A stretch of DNA of 64,000 nucleotides from Echinarachnius parma (lineage: Eukaryota; Echinodermata; Echinoidea; Clypeasteroida; Echinarachniidae). This document shows, piece by piece, positions 21,912 through 33,227 of the stretch (positions are counted from its first letter, which is position 1; each line of letters begins with the position of its first letter). Below the pieces are notes generated by a model. The model saw nothing but the letters and a program-made list of their open reading frames with translations, was not told where the DNA came from and made no database searches. Location of the stretch: NCBI GenBank assembly GCA_037951105.1, contig JBAMJV010010036.1:30467-94466 (forward strand), given 5' to 3'. The position numbers were made by a program, and so were the translations under genes.

Positions 21912-22290
21912 ATATTTCAAATTCCTTTGGATTGTTGTTGGACAAACGGACTGATATCGTATAAACAACCTTCTGGAAGTAGTTTTGTTCTAAATTTGAT
22001 TGATTTCAACAACCACTGATGTAGCGTAGAAATCTTAGTTCAAACATATGTGTTTAAGGAGTTGAAATACATGTACCAATTTTACAGCACAAATAACACG
22101 AAGATGTTTTTTATTTCAAATTCATGTGGATGTTTGTCATGTTTGGACTGATACCGTAAACAACCTTCTGTAAATAGATTTGTTGAAAATTTGATTGATT
22201 TCAACACCCACTGATGTAGCGTCGGACATTTACGTCGTTTTTATAAAGAAATATAGATATTTTTTATTTCGCGCATGTTTGATTTTGCCA
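21912..22290. repeat. Tandem duplication, period 196 bp
   Basis: GGACTGATATCGTATAAACA through CACTGATGTAGCGT (21949-22027) recurs at 22145-22222 with about ten changes. A preceding ATTTCAAATTC is also duplicated, and a third start (TTTTTTATTTC) appears near 22258. Non-coding. Confidence 0.75.
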
Positions 22291-23099
22291 GCCTAATTTT
22301 GTGTAATGTAATTTGAAAAAAGAAGATTCAATTTATTAGCTCTTATGAAGGTAAAAGGGTGAAGGACGGGAAGACAACATAAGGTTCAATAAATATTATT
22401 GTCCACTGTGTTATAAAAAGCATGTTAATAACGTGAAAGGCAGTAAAGCAAGGGCTGAGCAGAGGTGTAATAAAAACATGTTTGAGGGGGCCCGGAGAGG
22501 GAGTCGCTGGTGGGGGGGGGGGGGGGGGGGGGGATACAACATGTTCATGATATTTATAAACCAAAGTAATTTGGAACTTTAAAACGCATCTAAAATGAAA
22601 ATACTTTTCAATTTGAAAACAAAGTATACCTGATTCGACAATATCAATTTTCGTAGTAGAGGGGGAGCTATATGCATAGGAAATAGGAGCACCAGTCACA
22701 AATACACCTATAATTATATACCATATACACCAATCACAGCAGAACTTTCTTCGGAGGCAATAAATGTCCATGACAATGACTTTAATAGGCAGGTGAGAGG
22801 ACCTTTCCGAACGCAATTACAAGCAAAACAAATTGTATAGCTTTTACGGTTGACGACATCAGGACATCAATCCAAGTGCCGCCGACATTGACAATTTTAT
22901 TTCGCTGCATATTACTCATCATCCTTCGGAAGACCCTTGCCCTATATATATATCGCAGCTCAAGCACTCACGTTTATCATGTTGATTTGTATATCTATTT
23001 TATGTTGTATGACGAAAACACTTCACACATCCTGAGTATTAACCTTTGGTCAAGCCTGGTCATAATAACGCTGACGAAAGCTGTAGAAGACAATTTATT
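22291..23099. other. No gene; 22-nt poly-G run
   Basis: Contains a poly-G run at about 22512-22533. A 157-codon minus-strand frame (22343-22816) crosses the poly-G run, which would code poly-Pro, so I treat it as chance. Confidence 0.5.
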
Positions 23100-23594
23100 T
23101 TATCACCTGACTTAGTAAAATACAGTGCATCAGCTGCCATGTAACATTTGTAAATATCATCTGATTTAGTAAAATACGCGTCGTTGATTGGCTAAACACA
23201 GTCACGTGATTGCCATGATAATTTTGAATATCACATGGCAGATGCACTATTATATTCACCGCATGGCGCGCGCTGCAAAAGAGATTGTATTATGACGTCA
23301 CAATGAGAACCAAAGGTAGGCTATGTTGTTTTTGACTGATTTCAGTTTCAATGCATGAATGTCTATAATTATTTTAGCCCCCGGATTTAGCCAGATTATA
23401 TAACAGTTGTTAACTTTGTTGTCGGGAAATTCATGGAATGTTCCCTCGGGATTTAAAGTGATATTTCGTGAAGAAAATAAGTCCCTCGATTACGTCTCGG
23501 GACTTCTTCCTGAATAGCATTTAAAATCCCTCAGATTGGAACATCTGTGATATTCCCTCCACCACCAGTTAAGAACTGTATAATATTGTGTGCA
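23100..23594 (-). mobile_element. Dispersed repeat BB, copy 2
   Basis: Reverse-orientation relative of 2466-2926. Shares CGTCGTTGATTGGCTAAACA, CGCATGGCGCGCGCTGC, GTCACAATGAGAACCAAAGG and the terminal hairpin around AACAGTTGTTAACTTTGTTG. It carries an extra duplicated GATTTAGTAAAATAC block at its left end. Confidence 0.6.
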
Positions 23595-24407
23595 TAATTT
23601 GAACAAGCAGTGTGCACTTTTCAACCTACATTTCCCCCAAAATAATGGCATTATCATAATCATAATTCGAGCCTTCGAGGTATACCCGTAGCATATGAGC
23701 GCCGAGGGGCAATCGAGTTCTAATAACGCCTCATTTTAATGAATATTTTCCGGGAATTGTTTCACTTTCAATACAAATCGATGCTTACATTTTACATTCA
23801 AATGAGGAAGTACAAAATGTGAACTTCTGACCTCTCGGCACTGGAATTGATTTGAATTTTTGTTTTAAATCCCTGAAGTTTTCGAAATTGGACGCAATGA
23901 TTAAGCAATGTAAACAAAAAAGGGGGGCACGTCGTCGAATGCATGTCCTTAATGCATTGGGGGTGGGGCGTCAGGCTTTATGCCGTTATGCCAAAGTGTT
24001 ATTGGTTGCAGGTGCCCCGGCTCCCGTATTTTGTATGTGTATGTCAGATTGTTATAGGGGAGGTTCCCCGTCCCCTGTACCTGCGCATCGGGAATGATGC
24101 ATGCCATTACCATCTTGGACAATGAAAGTTCACATTTAGAATTCCATCTTCGATGTAAATCAACTGAATGGTCTCTGGTATGGAGAAAAATAAGCTGCTC
24201 TTATATGTCACGAGTTAGATGCTCTTCTTCCAAATTGGATCTTGCGATGTAATTTGTTTGTTCCATTAAAACACAACGTATGCATTTCATAACTAAATGG
24301 CCATTTTCAGACACTGGTAACATTCATATTTCTAGGAATGTCGAGTATGTTTACATTAAAAGGATGCCATTATATCGCATGTTGTTATTTGTGTATCTAT
24401 TAATGTA
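23595..24407. other. No gene recognised
   Basis: Ordinary AT-rich DNA with a GC-richer patch at 23920-24100 (CTGTACCTGCGCATCGGG). The two overlapping plus-strand frames there (81 and 60 codons) match nothing I recognise. Confidence 0.45.
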
Positions 24408-24475
24408 CAGCGCTTAGATACGTATGTATTATATTCAACGCTTTATACATGTTATGCATTATTATTATTAGTAGT
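24408..24475 (+). repeat. L2/CR1-type LINE or SINE tail fragment
   Basis: TACAGCGCTTAGATACG, then GCTTTATACATG and an ATTATTATTATT repeat. This is the usual end of L2-tailed elements. No head is recognisable upstream. Confidence 0.4.
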
Positions 24476-24589
24476 AGTATACAACTCAGTATTGTACATG
24501 CGGCTTGGGGTATTGGGTAGGGCGATTATGATGGTAATTGTCCGCTGTTTGAATTGAGGTTAAATTCCCCCATTTTTTGTTTTCCTCCC

Positions 24590-24975
24590 AGCTCATATAT
24601 TTGAACATAAGCAACAATACATCGTTACATAATTTTTCCCACAGACCCTCCTGCCATTAATGGGGTAAATTGTTTCCCCCTTTTGAGAACAAGATCGTCT
24701 AATTTGTTATGGTGCTTCGTTTGCTCGCAATTGTTCAAATAAAAGCAGAAAGGCTTGTTACTCAACCTTGTCCATGCACTGTAAACATTTGTTTTCAAGG
24801 AATTCCATACGTTATTTACTACCGATCTTATCTATGATCAAATGTTATAGTTCAATATGTTTTAACAACTTGAAAATGTCTTCGGCCTAGAAATGTCGAA
24901 TCTGACATTTCAATAAACCTTGTTTGAACTGATTGGAATTGAATTGAACTGAAATGCCTTGAAATGAAATGACAA
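24590..24975 (+). mobile_element. Possible LINE 3'-end remnant
   Basis: AT-rich, ending with TTTCAATAAACCTTGTTTG and a degenerate TTGAA/TGAAA repeat (24915-24975). AATAAA close to a pentamer tail is common at CR1/Jockey-type LINE 3' ends. No coding part is left, so the class is uncertain. Confidence 0.35.
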
Positions 24976-25659
24976 TGACAATGAAATCACACACAACTAT
25001 GTAATGTCCTGTTCTTTTCTTTTCTATCATTTTAAAAATATAATAACTACTTAAATTGGCCGATTTTTTAAAATAAGAATACTTAAAAATAAGAAATAAT
25101 AACTTGTATTATAAACGGTAAAATATAATTATCCTGCCGATGTCAATTTGTTAGCAATAATACTGATGAACAAAATATATAATTATGTTCATAGAAGCAT
25201 TCATTTGGTTTAATTATAGTCAAAGTTGATGTTTTATTTCAAGTTACAGTTATCTTGAAGGAACTACAGCGTCTAGATGGCCTAATTTTCACAATTTGGC
25301 TCTCTATACGTAATTTTTTCCTGAAGAAAAAGAATTTGGCAGTCATTTCTCATAAAATCAATCAATTTGGGGGCAATTGATAAATATCTAATTGTCCTGG
25401 GAACGCCCCTTTTAAATCGCCAAAATGTGACGTCATCTAAAGAACGGACTAATGAACTAAATTCTGACGTAAGCCAATGAATTGTCAATCACGCTGCCGA
25501 TTCCGGACCCTAAATCGGGATGGGGCGTAAACTGGCTGCTAAATGAGATTTGGCATCAGAACATTCGTCTTAAATCGCTACTGTGTTTATTTTCATGGAT
25601 TGTTTTTCGGCAGACCTATTTTACAAGTCATCAACTATGGAATAAATGCCAAAGTGCGT
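24976..25659. other. No gene recognised
   Basis: AT-rich with two poly-A/T-like stretches. The 25260-25560 section has mixed GC and no recognisable frame. Confidence 0.45.
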
Positions 25660-25834
25660 TGTATTCTTTAGGTCCAATCTCTGTGTCGTCTAAATACATA
25701 TTGTGCTCTAAATCCGAATCACGGGACAACTGTTCGATGAGTCAAGCATGCATAATGATATTTGTACGCACTGTGCGCGACGTTTATTTGTGCGTTAAAA
25801 CGCTCATCGAAAAGACTCAGGGCGCAAGCGATTA
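25660..25834. repeat. Dispersed repeat M, copy 2
   Basis: Diverged counterpart of 2096-2290 in the same orientation (TTTGTACGCACTGTGCGCGACG). It ends exactly where MITE L begins. Confidence 0.55.
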
Positions 25835-26310
25835 TTAGCCGTATTCAGACGCTAAAAGCCAATCTTGTGGTTATCTTGTGGTTATCTCATGGTTTGCAAT
25901 TCTTAAGAATATCTTGTGGTTAGAGCTCGTTTGAACACGCAAAACTAGTGGTTATCTTGTGGTTTCCAAACCACAAGATTGCGCGCACTGCAAAATATGC
26001 GCAATCTCGTGGTTATCTTGTGGTTTTCAAACCACAAGATAACCACAAGATACTTGTAAGATTTTGCGCAGAATGAGCGCGCGATGAGCGCGCGACTGCG
26101 CGCAGTCTATTTTTTTTACCGTCTGAACAAAATCAGCTTCGAGACTCGTGGTTTGGGTTGACCTCATGACCGAGGTATGCTTCCGGTGTGAGAACAAGTC
26201 AAGTGAGCGCGCGCGACCTCAAATGAGAAAGGCGCGCACACTACTTCCGGTTTTAATTCTTAAGAATTGCAACTCTTAAGAATTGGCTTTCATCGTGTGA
26301 ATACGGCTAA
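25835..26310. mobile_element. MITE L with TTGTGGTT repeats
   Basis: Terminal inverted repeats TTAGCCGTATTCAGACG and CGTGTGAATACGGCTAA. The left half is built from many copies of ATCTTGTGGTT in direct and inverted order, including a local hairpin at about 26015-26045. The middle is rich in GCGCGC, and AATTCTTAAGAATT occurs near the right end. About 475 bp. The superfamily is not evident. Confidence 0.75.
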
Positions 26311-26830
26311 TGTATATAGTCTTTACTTTGATCCTATGCACGCACGCATGGCGCCGCGCTTGGCTAGTGGCGTTATGCCACACGTAGGGATTTGCCCAGG
26401 GGGGTGTCACTGCTGCCAGAGTGCAGCGATTTTTGCTCACCGGAAGAGCCCACAACTGGTTGCATTATGGGCTACTTGGGAACTACAGTTAACCAATCAC
26501 AGAGTAGTTCAAACGCGTCGTCACGGGATCGAGGTCAATAAAACAAGTTCATATGCATACGTCACAATGGCTCCCATTGTTCTCATAAGCGTGATGAAAT
26601 CTAGGACAGTGCGCAGGAAAATAGGCGCGATAGTCTACGCACTGCATAGGCATGATGATTGGTCCAGTATTTCTAGGTCACTACGCGATGACGTAGAGAA
26701 GTGGGCTACGGGAGCTTCAAAAATCGGTTCACTCCGCCATGTTGCCCATGTACAAAGTCTATGGGACACGTGACTTGCGCGCGTTAAGTGAGCCTTCTAG
26801 TTATAAACGGGTTGGTTTGTTTATTCATAC
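26311..26830. promoter_or_regulatory. CpG-rich, promoter-like patch
   Basis: CpG density is well above the surroundings. Contains CCAAT boxes on both strands (AACCAATCAC, GATTGGTCC), CGCCATGTTG near the right edge, and GCATTATGGGCTACTTGGGA followed by ACTACAG, which resembles ZNF143/Staf-type promoter motifs. A plus-strand frame of 168 codons (26267-26773) starts inside MITE L and shows no domain. The patch may be a promoter of a gene outside the window, a relic, or a repeat. The strand is unknown. Confidence 0.3.
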
Positions 26831-26857
26831 TTCTATGGATTTGCCTTACAGTTGCCA

Positions 26858-27065
26858 TGGTTACGTGGTTAATCCACCGTCATCTAGAGAAGATATGAAC
26901 ACACTATATTAAATATCTAACCATTGGGTTGGAAAATGAAACTATAGTTAAAGTTTATATTTTAGTTTTATCAATATTTATAAGGAACCACGTTATAGTT
27001 ACGTGGTTAATATACCGTCATCAAGAGAAGATATGAAAACACTGTATTTCATATATTAGCATTGT
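26858..27065. repeat. Two-copy tandem duplication, period about 138 bp
   Basis: GTTACGTGGTTAATCCACCG with GAGAAGATATGAACACACT (26860) recurs at 26998 as GTTACGTGGTTAATATACCG with GAGAAGATATGAAAACACT. Non-coding. Confidence 0.65.
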
Positions 27066-27129
27066 GTTAGTAATGGATCATAATTATGATAACTTTTGTA
27101 CGCTGGTAATATTCTAAGGTTATACAGTA

Positions 27130-27276
27130 ACAGATGAGGAAGAGAGGAATATAGAGAGAGAGAGGAAGAGAAAGGAAGAGGGGGAGAGTATTATAGAGAG
27201 GGGGAGGAGGGGCGGAAGTGATAGATAAAGATAGAGGGGTAGAAGTGGCGTGAGCGAGGGGGGGGGGGGGGGGGGG
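27130..27276. repeat. GA-rich low complexity ending in poly-G
   Basis: GAGAGAGA-type purine sequence ending in a poly-G run at about 27260-27276. Confidence 0.7.
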
Positions 27277-27947
27277 AGTGGGATGCATATCTTTTAATAC
27301 CTGGCATCCTTTATAAAGTGCAAGGATAGCCACACTCTTAAACATGTTAAAGACAAGAGCGATGCGCGTCTTGAAAGACAAGAGCGATGCCGCGTCTTAA
27401 TGAAACTTGACGTAGGTCCGTTAGCTTCAAATCACTGGATCTATTCGCGTACGCGCGCCATAATGCTGCTGGAGATAATGACAATCATTTTGACAAATTG
27501 ATTAGTACTTTCGTGTTCTCCCAGATATTTTAATGACCGTTTATGAGAAGAACATGTGCTCGTTATGTAGCAATCTATTTTCAGAATTCACCGATAAAGA
27601 AATGGTTGTCATAGCGAAACATATTCGGACATGTTTGCATCAAGACTTTCTTTAACGCGGTATTAATTCGTTTCCTATATAAATGACTATGCTCGTTTGG
27701 CTACTTAGTTAATCTGTCTACCCTAATGGTTAAATAACTCCTCTCTAAAGATAGATCATTTTAAAACAGAATTCCCAGAAAGAGAGTAACAAGACATTTA
27801 TCATTGACTTCGTCATTCATATAATTGATAATTTTTTTCCACAATTTCCACTCGTCATTAAATATTCCTTCGAGGCATTCATAATCAGCATCACACTCAG
27901 AATATCCTTATACTTATCTGTTTATTCACGATTCAAGAGTCATTGTA
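27277..27947. other. No gene recognised
   Basis: Contains a short imperfect tandem of GACAAGAGCGATG (about 27353-27395). Otherwise featureless AT-rich sequence. Confidence 0.45.
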
Positions 27948-27953
27948 TTAAAG

Positions 27954-28742
27954 GTATATGGACAACTCCAGCGTCACGGACATTACAAACAGACAGTATT
28001 TTCATGATTTTCCAATGCCACTACTAATTCATACCTCTACCTAATGTCTAACTTTTATTTTGATTACAAAGCAATAGCCTGATTAAGTATGCAAAAATAG
28101 TTCAGAACATTTATCCAATTCGTTACTGAGTAATTCTGCAAAATGTGCGCCGTCACGGACATTACATTTTTTGGACATGACTTTTTTCATCCATATACAT
28201 CTTTGCAAAAATCTGTGAGTTCTGAGACCTCACAAAGGTGATTTAGGTATTCAATTATAGACAAGGCAATGATGAATTGAATCCAAGGTGGATTTTGCGA
28301 AACGAGCCAGGTATATGTGATCTAGACAACAAAACGTTGCGTCACGGACATTACATTTTTCAGCGTCACGGACATTACAGTTTGTCCGGAGGATTTGATT
28401 AATTAAAATATATACTTTAGAGCACTAAAAAAATGAATTTTAATCTGAAAAGGTACTTTGATTATCATTCATCAAATTTGGTGCCTTAAATAATAAAAAT
28501 ACCAGAAAATTGGAAATATAATGATTTCCTGAAATTTGCACAGGGTAGTCCCATGTGTGGAGTTTCATGTATGGTTTCCGTTGAGGAGACACCCGAGAAT
28601 TAAAAAAATCATGTGAACTGAAAGATATAATCATAGGATCATGTTGTATGGAAAAATAATCCAGAAAAAATCAATAGGATTTGAAATAGAGCCAATTGTT
28701 TTTTTGAGTTCATGTCCACTTTTTCGTGGAATTGCCCATATA
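27954..28742. mobile_element. Element N with four CGTCACGGACATTACA motifs
   Basis: Imperfect inverted ends: TATATGGACAACTCCAGC at the left and CGTGGAATTGCCCATATA at the right. The 16-mer CGTCACGGACATTACA is present, identical, at 27972, 28151, 28340 and 28364 in one orientation in the left half. The rest is AT-rich and non-coding. About 790 bp. A transposase-binding or other protein-binding role for the motif is only a guess. Confidence 0.6.
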
Positions 28743-28747
28743 GTAAA

Positions 28748-29089
28748 TTTGTCAACATTTAAAACCAATTATTTGGAATCCCAGTGGTTCTCATAATACC
28801 TCATTGTATTCCTATTACCAATTGAAACATGGAACAGCTTTCAGTTTTCCACATTTCTCTTACGTTATAAAGATAGTATGGTAGTTGGTGGATAATTATA
28901 GCTGTGTACAAAGTTAGTGCAATGAGTTAGCGAACATAATACGTTGAACTTTCGCTCATTACTTGGTCATATAATTTACCATGGTATTTTCACGCATCAC
29001 TCATTACAGTATCAGAAAACAGAAATACACGTTGTATCAACCATTTGCCAATGTTTGCACAGGTCAACTCATTTACTTGATCCCTTTAA
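28748..29089. mobile_element. MITE family A, copy A6 (degenerate)
   Basis: Recognisable by GTGTACAAAGTTAGTGCAAT, TCGCTCATTACTTGGTCATA and the end ACTTGATCCCTTTAA. The left terminus is eroded. More diverged than A2 to A5, so probably older. Confidence 0.65.
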
Positions 29090-29769
29090 ACTCGTCTTTC
29101 GAGTGAATTGCTCACAGTGCATATATTTAATTTAAATAACATCTGAAAAGTGAGATGCAAATAAAATACTGATTATGATTGACATGTACGTATAAAATAC
29201 ATACACAAAGCTTAAACAGCTCAAAATACAAAGATCCGGACAGTTCAGAGTATACAGTGAACATAATGTCATAATATTTCATAATCATGAAACAAAATAA
29301 TGACGTCCACGTATAATAAACGAGGGAAAGTAGTATCTTCTTCTCGTCTATTTCAAACGTGTGTTTTGTCTCTTTGTGGTGTATTTGTTGTTGTTGTCTT
29401 CTTCATTATCCTTTACTCTCACTTCCGCGCAACTTTCATATCGGTAGTATGTACTTTATTTTTCATTCTGCTTATCATCCATCCCATTGTTTCATTTTTA
29501 AATGTAGAATGATAATAATGAGAGTCAATATAGGGCCTAAATTGTCGATCCTAGCAGAATCTTCTTCAGTGGCTAAGTGAATAATAATAATATCAAATAC
29601 ATGTAAATGATTTTATGGTCGTCTTTAAAAAATAATCATGGTGCGGATCTAAATATTTTAGCAATCAAAGAAAATGTATACTAGACACTTGAGAATAACA
29701 TGCATTATTTTCCCATTACCCACACTTCAATAAATAATGATCCGGACACACTTATATCCCAAAAGATTA
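29090..29769. other. No gene recognised
   Basis: AT-rich. Two overlapping 70-codon frames near 29300-29580 are hydrophobic or cysteine-rich by composition only. Confidence 0.45.
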
Positions 29770-30029
29770 CTTTCCAGCTTACATCGGAAGCGAGGACCTG
29801 GGGCAGGTGGTTGCCCACTCGCTCCCAATAATTTGACAATTAAAAAAATAAAGGTAACGTAAGGTTTAAAAATAAAGAAGTGTATAAGGCGTGCCCCCCA
29901 ATAATTTGACACAAACAATAACACAAAATATGGGTAAGATAAAATAAAGAAATGCATCAGGAGTGCCCCATTGATGTGTGTGCCCCCCCCCCCCCCCCCC
30001 CAATTAGTCCGACCACACTGCGCCATTGG
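29770..30029 (-). repeat. Poly-G repeat family O, copy 1
   Basis: On the minus strand it reads CCAATGGCGCAGTGTGGTCGG, ACTAATTGG, a poly-G run, then spaced copies of CAAATTATTGGGGGGCAC-type units about 80 bp apart. The same TGGCGTAG...GGTCGGACT head occurs at 61440 and 61670. Likely a retroposed or non-autonomous repeat. No coding content. Confidence 0.5.
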
Positions 30030-31169
30030 TGTATATATACGTTATTGAGGTCAAGGGCACCGCATGGATACAACGTTGATTGTCTGTTTCTATATTAATC
30101 AAATGACACCAGTATATAGAACACTTAACAATGCATGATCCAATTACCTCTTTGAATATTTTTTCTCGTCTCTACTATACATAAAACAGAGCCAGTATTC
30201 TGTTGGGACCACTTGGTATGTCGTGATAGTATTCTTGGCTGTCAGAGCCACGAATGAGAAATATTCAAATGTGTAGCCTTGAGCCTGTATTCATAAAACC
30301 TCGCTAGGTTTGTTTCATGTTAAGTATATTTTAGATACTAAGAATTAAACACAACTAAGGTTAACTTAGTGGGTAATTAAACCTAATTAGGCCGGGGGCG
30401 CGGGAACGCGTGAAGATGATGCGTTGCCGCTTTGTGACTTTTTTCTTTCGAGTCTTGCGCAACTTTTAAAACAAACATTTAACAAATCGGACCTACCGCA
30501 TATCAGCCCGAAAATGTCTGATATTCGTGATTTGTGTACAAAACATATGGGGAAAAAATCCTAAGAAGAGATAACATATTGTTTATTTGGGTCTTGTTTT
30601 CATTTTACGGGTTTGTTTTGGGGTCAAAATAGCTGAATTGTAGTTAGAAATAGAATAAAACAACCAACATATGAAACACATATCTAATAAACAGAGACAT
30701 GTATAAGAAATTATTAAAACAATAGAAAACATAAGGAATAGCATGTCTCTTCCAAATCTTGTTGCTGTATTATAATTGCAAATGGTATTAAGAATATATG
30801 TAGAGAAACCAATGTTTAATTATACAAAAATATCTGATTTATGGGCAAAAATGTGACTTGTATGACTTTATTTGCATAAATTACCATACATATGCAAATA
30901 ATTAAATTTATCAAAAATTTGAAATTGCCATCGTATTCTATACACTTTATTTGACATCCGTGCAAATTTTCGTGGCGATCGGACATTTCACGGCCGAGAT
31001 CATAAGGGGGGTCATAACGCTTTTGAGAGAAACCGACAAGAAAATAGTGTAATAGTGTAATAATGTAGATTGAACGCACCTCAATTATAAGGTTGCCCGA
31101 TTGTTTGTTATCTAACCTACTGGTGTACCATGTGTGAGTTAAATACAAATTTTCCTTAGGCAATGGGAA
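30030..31169. other. No gene recognised
   Basis: Has a small GC island around 30390-30430. At 30950-31020 a stretch (TCGTGGCGATCGGACATTTC) looks like part of a dispersed repeat, but no second copy is in the window. The 115-codon minus-strand frame at 30816-31163 is not recognised. Confidence 0.4.
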
Positions 31170-31567
31170 TTAAAGGGATCTAGTAACATTGTCAAAATCC
31201 TCAAAACTTACTTAGAACTCTAGCGGTTCTCTTGCACCTTGTTTTATTCGTAATAACAATATAATCATGGGAGAGGTTTCCTGTTTTTTTTTCTCGAATA
31301 TCCCGTTCGTTAAAAAGATATTTACGATTGAAGTGTTCAGATGTTAAACTATTCACCGGATAGTCGTAACCGTGTACAAAGTCAGTGCAATGAAAAGAGA
31401 ATATCGCTTTTAATTGTTGCTAATTACTCGGCCATATAACGTCCATTTAACTTTAAATTGTCACACAATATACCCAGTGGACATAATAGATAATAACAAT
31501 AATTATACATTGTATCAACCATTCATCACTTTTTGTACTTGTCAACAAAGTTACTAGATCCTTGTAA
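31170..31567. mobile_element. MITE family A, copy A7
   Basis: TTAAAGGGATCTAGTAACAT to TTACTAGATCCTTGTAA. The right terminus has mutated from CCCTTTAA. Full length, same orientation as A2. Confidence 0.8.
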
Positions 31568-31929
31568 ACAAAGTAGGTCTTGTAGACGAATCGTAGTCAT
31601 TATAAAGAAACCCATAACCATAGGCTACTAATCTCCCGTGCAATAATCCATGTAATCGGCTTGACCCGCCTATTTTCATAATTAGCTTTCTGCTTTAATC
31701 TAACCTGAGGGAGTTGACCGATTCTTGATTACATCACCAGCGTCTCCAATAATTATAGACTCCGTAGTCCAAGAAAGCCATATTAAAAAGAGGGTAATTG
31801 TAACATGTACCTGTAGTAACCCCGAGTGGTGCAAATAAAGTGATAAGGGGGAATTACCCCCCCCCCCCCCCCCACTTAGTTCCGCATAAAGGGGTAATGG
31901 GAAAACATTAATAAGTCTACATCAATCTA
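31568..31929. other. No gene; poly-C run
   Basis: A poly-C run at about 31857-31873. No other structure found. Confidence 0.45.
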
Positions 31930-32345
31930 ATGGTTTGATAATCAGTCTAAAAGGTCCTTTTGGAAGGTATGTAGTCAGTCATGTTGCATTGACGACCGGC
32001 CCAGGTAAATGGTTCCAGACTCGTATGGTACGTGGTTAAAATGAAAACTTGTACGAGTCAATAGTAGATAATTGGAATGACGAACTTTAGGTTGTGATCA
32101 TGTCTCGAATGATATTTGGCTGGTGGGAATGGCACGTTGACTAGCTGATAATGAATCTTGTAAAAGAGCGTGCACTGTGCAAGGAGTCGCCGGATGTGTA
32201 GGCGGTCCTACCCCAAGGGCTGTCACGAGCGATGAAGATGTCGTGGTGAATCTGTAATCGCAGTGAACGAAGCGAGCAGCTGCTTTCTGAACTTGTTCAA
32301 AGCCCATTAACACATGTGATGATGTGGTTCCATGCCATGTTTAAT
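31930..32345 (-). pseudogene. CR1/L2-type LINE reverse transcriptase C-terminus, broken
   Basis: Minus-strand translation over three frames gives the conserved tail of CR1/L2/Jockey-group LINE ORF2: an Ala-Trp-Asn-His start, EQVQKAAARFVHCDY with a following Thr/Ser-rich stretch, then after a frame change RRLLAQCTLFYKIHYQLV, and after another YKFSF-PRTIRVWNHLP. The family normally reads these as one continuous segment just before the stop codon. At least two frameshifts and several stops break it. The upstream ORF2 is missing, so it is a dead, 5'-truncated copy. It abuts repeat U (32350). Confidence 0.75.
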
Positions 32346-32349
32346 TTAA

Positions 32350-32541
32350 ACTGTGGTTATAAGTTTGTTTCATTTCGAACATTTTATTGCTCAAATAGTC
32401 AATTTAAACGCAGTTGTTTCCAAATCTTTACATAAACAGAAGTTATGATGTATTCTTTTACACATCTGGTGATAAAAGCGTACTTTCTTCTTCTTCTTTT
32501 ATTTTGTGTGTGGGGCGTTTCCCAAAACTGTTATTTGGCTT
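32350..32541. repeat. Repeat U, partial copy (U4)
   Basis: Matches the right part of U2 in the same orientation: GTTTCATTTCGAACATTTTA, TGCTCAAATAGTCAATTT, then GGGGCGTTTCCCAAAACTGT and the end TTATTTGGCTT. The left part of U is absent. Confidence 0.6.
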
Positions 32542-32675
32542 CACCTGATCCAGACTACCTAAATGAATACAAACCGAGATCAAATATTTAAAAACAAAAA
32601 AGGAGGCTGTTAGTTGCCATAAAAAATAGAGGTGTCACCTTTGCATAAGACAAGTCTCGCTTTATATATTCCCTT

Positions 32676-33227
32676 TTAAAGGAGTAGTTCAGTTTTGGTA
32701 TAGAGGGCGCTGCACGAAATAATTTTTGTGTGAGATAATGAAACACTGAGTGTAAAATTTAAAAGAGCATACAATTTTAATGGCAGAACAAACTTTAATT
32801 GATCAAAATCGGTTAAGAAACGGCTGAAATATCAATAAATACAACCAATCGTAATAAATCTGGGGCCCAGATATATTTGATGATTTTTTTTTTTTATTAA
32901 AAAAATGTTTACACTTTTTCAAAAATGTTCAAAAGAGGTTTTAAAATAGTAACTGTTGTTGATGATCTCTCTATTTAATCAATATTTCAACAAAACATCA
33001 CATGCATAATTTTGTTAGAAAAAATGGTTGAAACCAATGCGTTTTTAAGGAGCGCCCTCTTGTGTTTTAATGGCTCTTTTTGAATGATAACAGGCTTTTT
33101 GATTAGTCGTTTGCAAATTTTCTATACCTTTCGAGCATGGTGGAGTTATAACTATTAGTTTGAAGTGTTATTGTGCAGGTTTTGGTTACTAAAGCTCAAT
33201 CTTACCAAAACTGTACTACCCCTTTAA
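32676..33227. mobile_element. MITE family B, copy B4
   Basis: TTAAAGGAGTAGTTCAGTTT at the left and CTGTACTACCCCTTTAA at the right. Internal GAGGGCGCTGCACG, TGGGGCCCAGAT and AGGAGCGCCCTCTTGTG. Same orientation as B3 and B6. Confidence 0.85.

Noticed and set aside
26267..26773. 168-codon gene
   Set aside because: Starts inside MITE L, no domain, composition explained by the CpG-rich patch; kept only as a possible promoter region.
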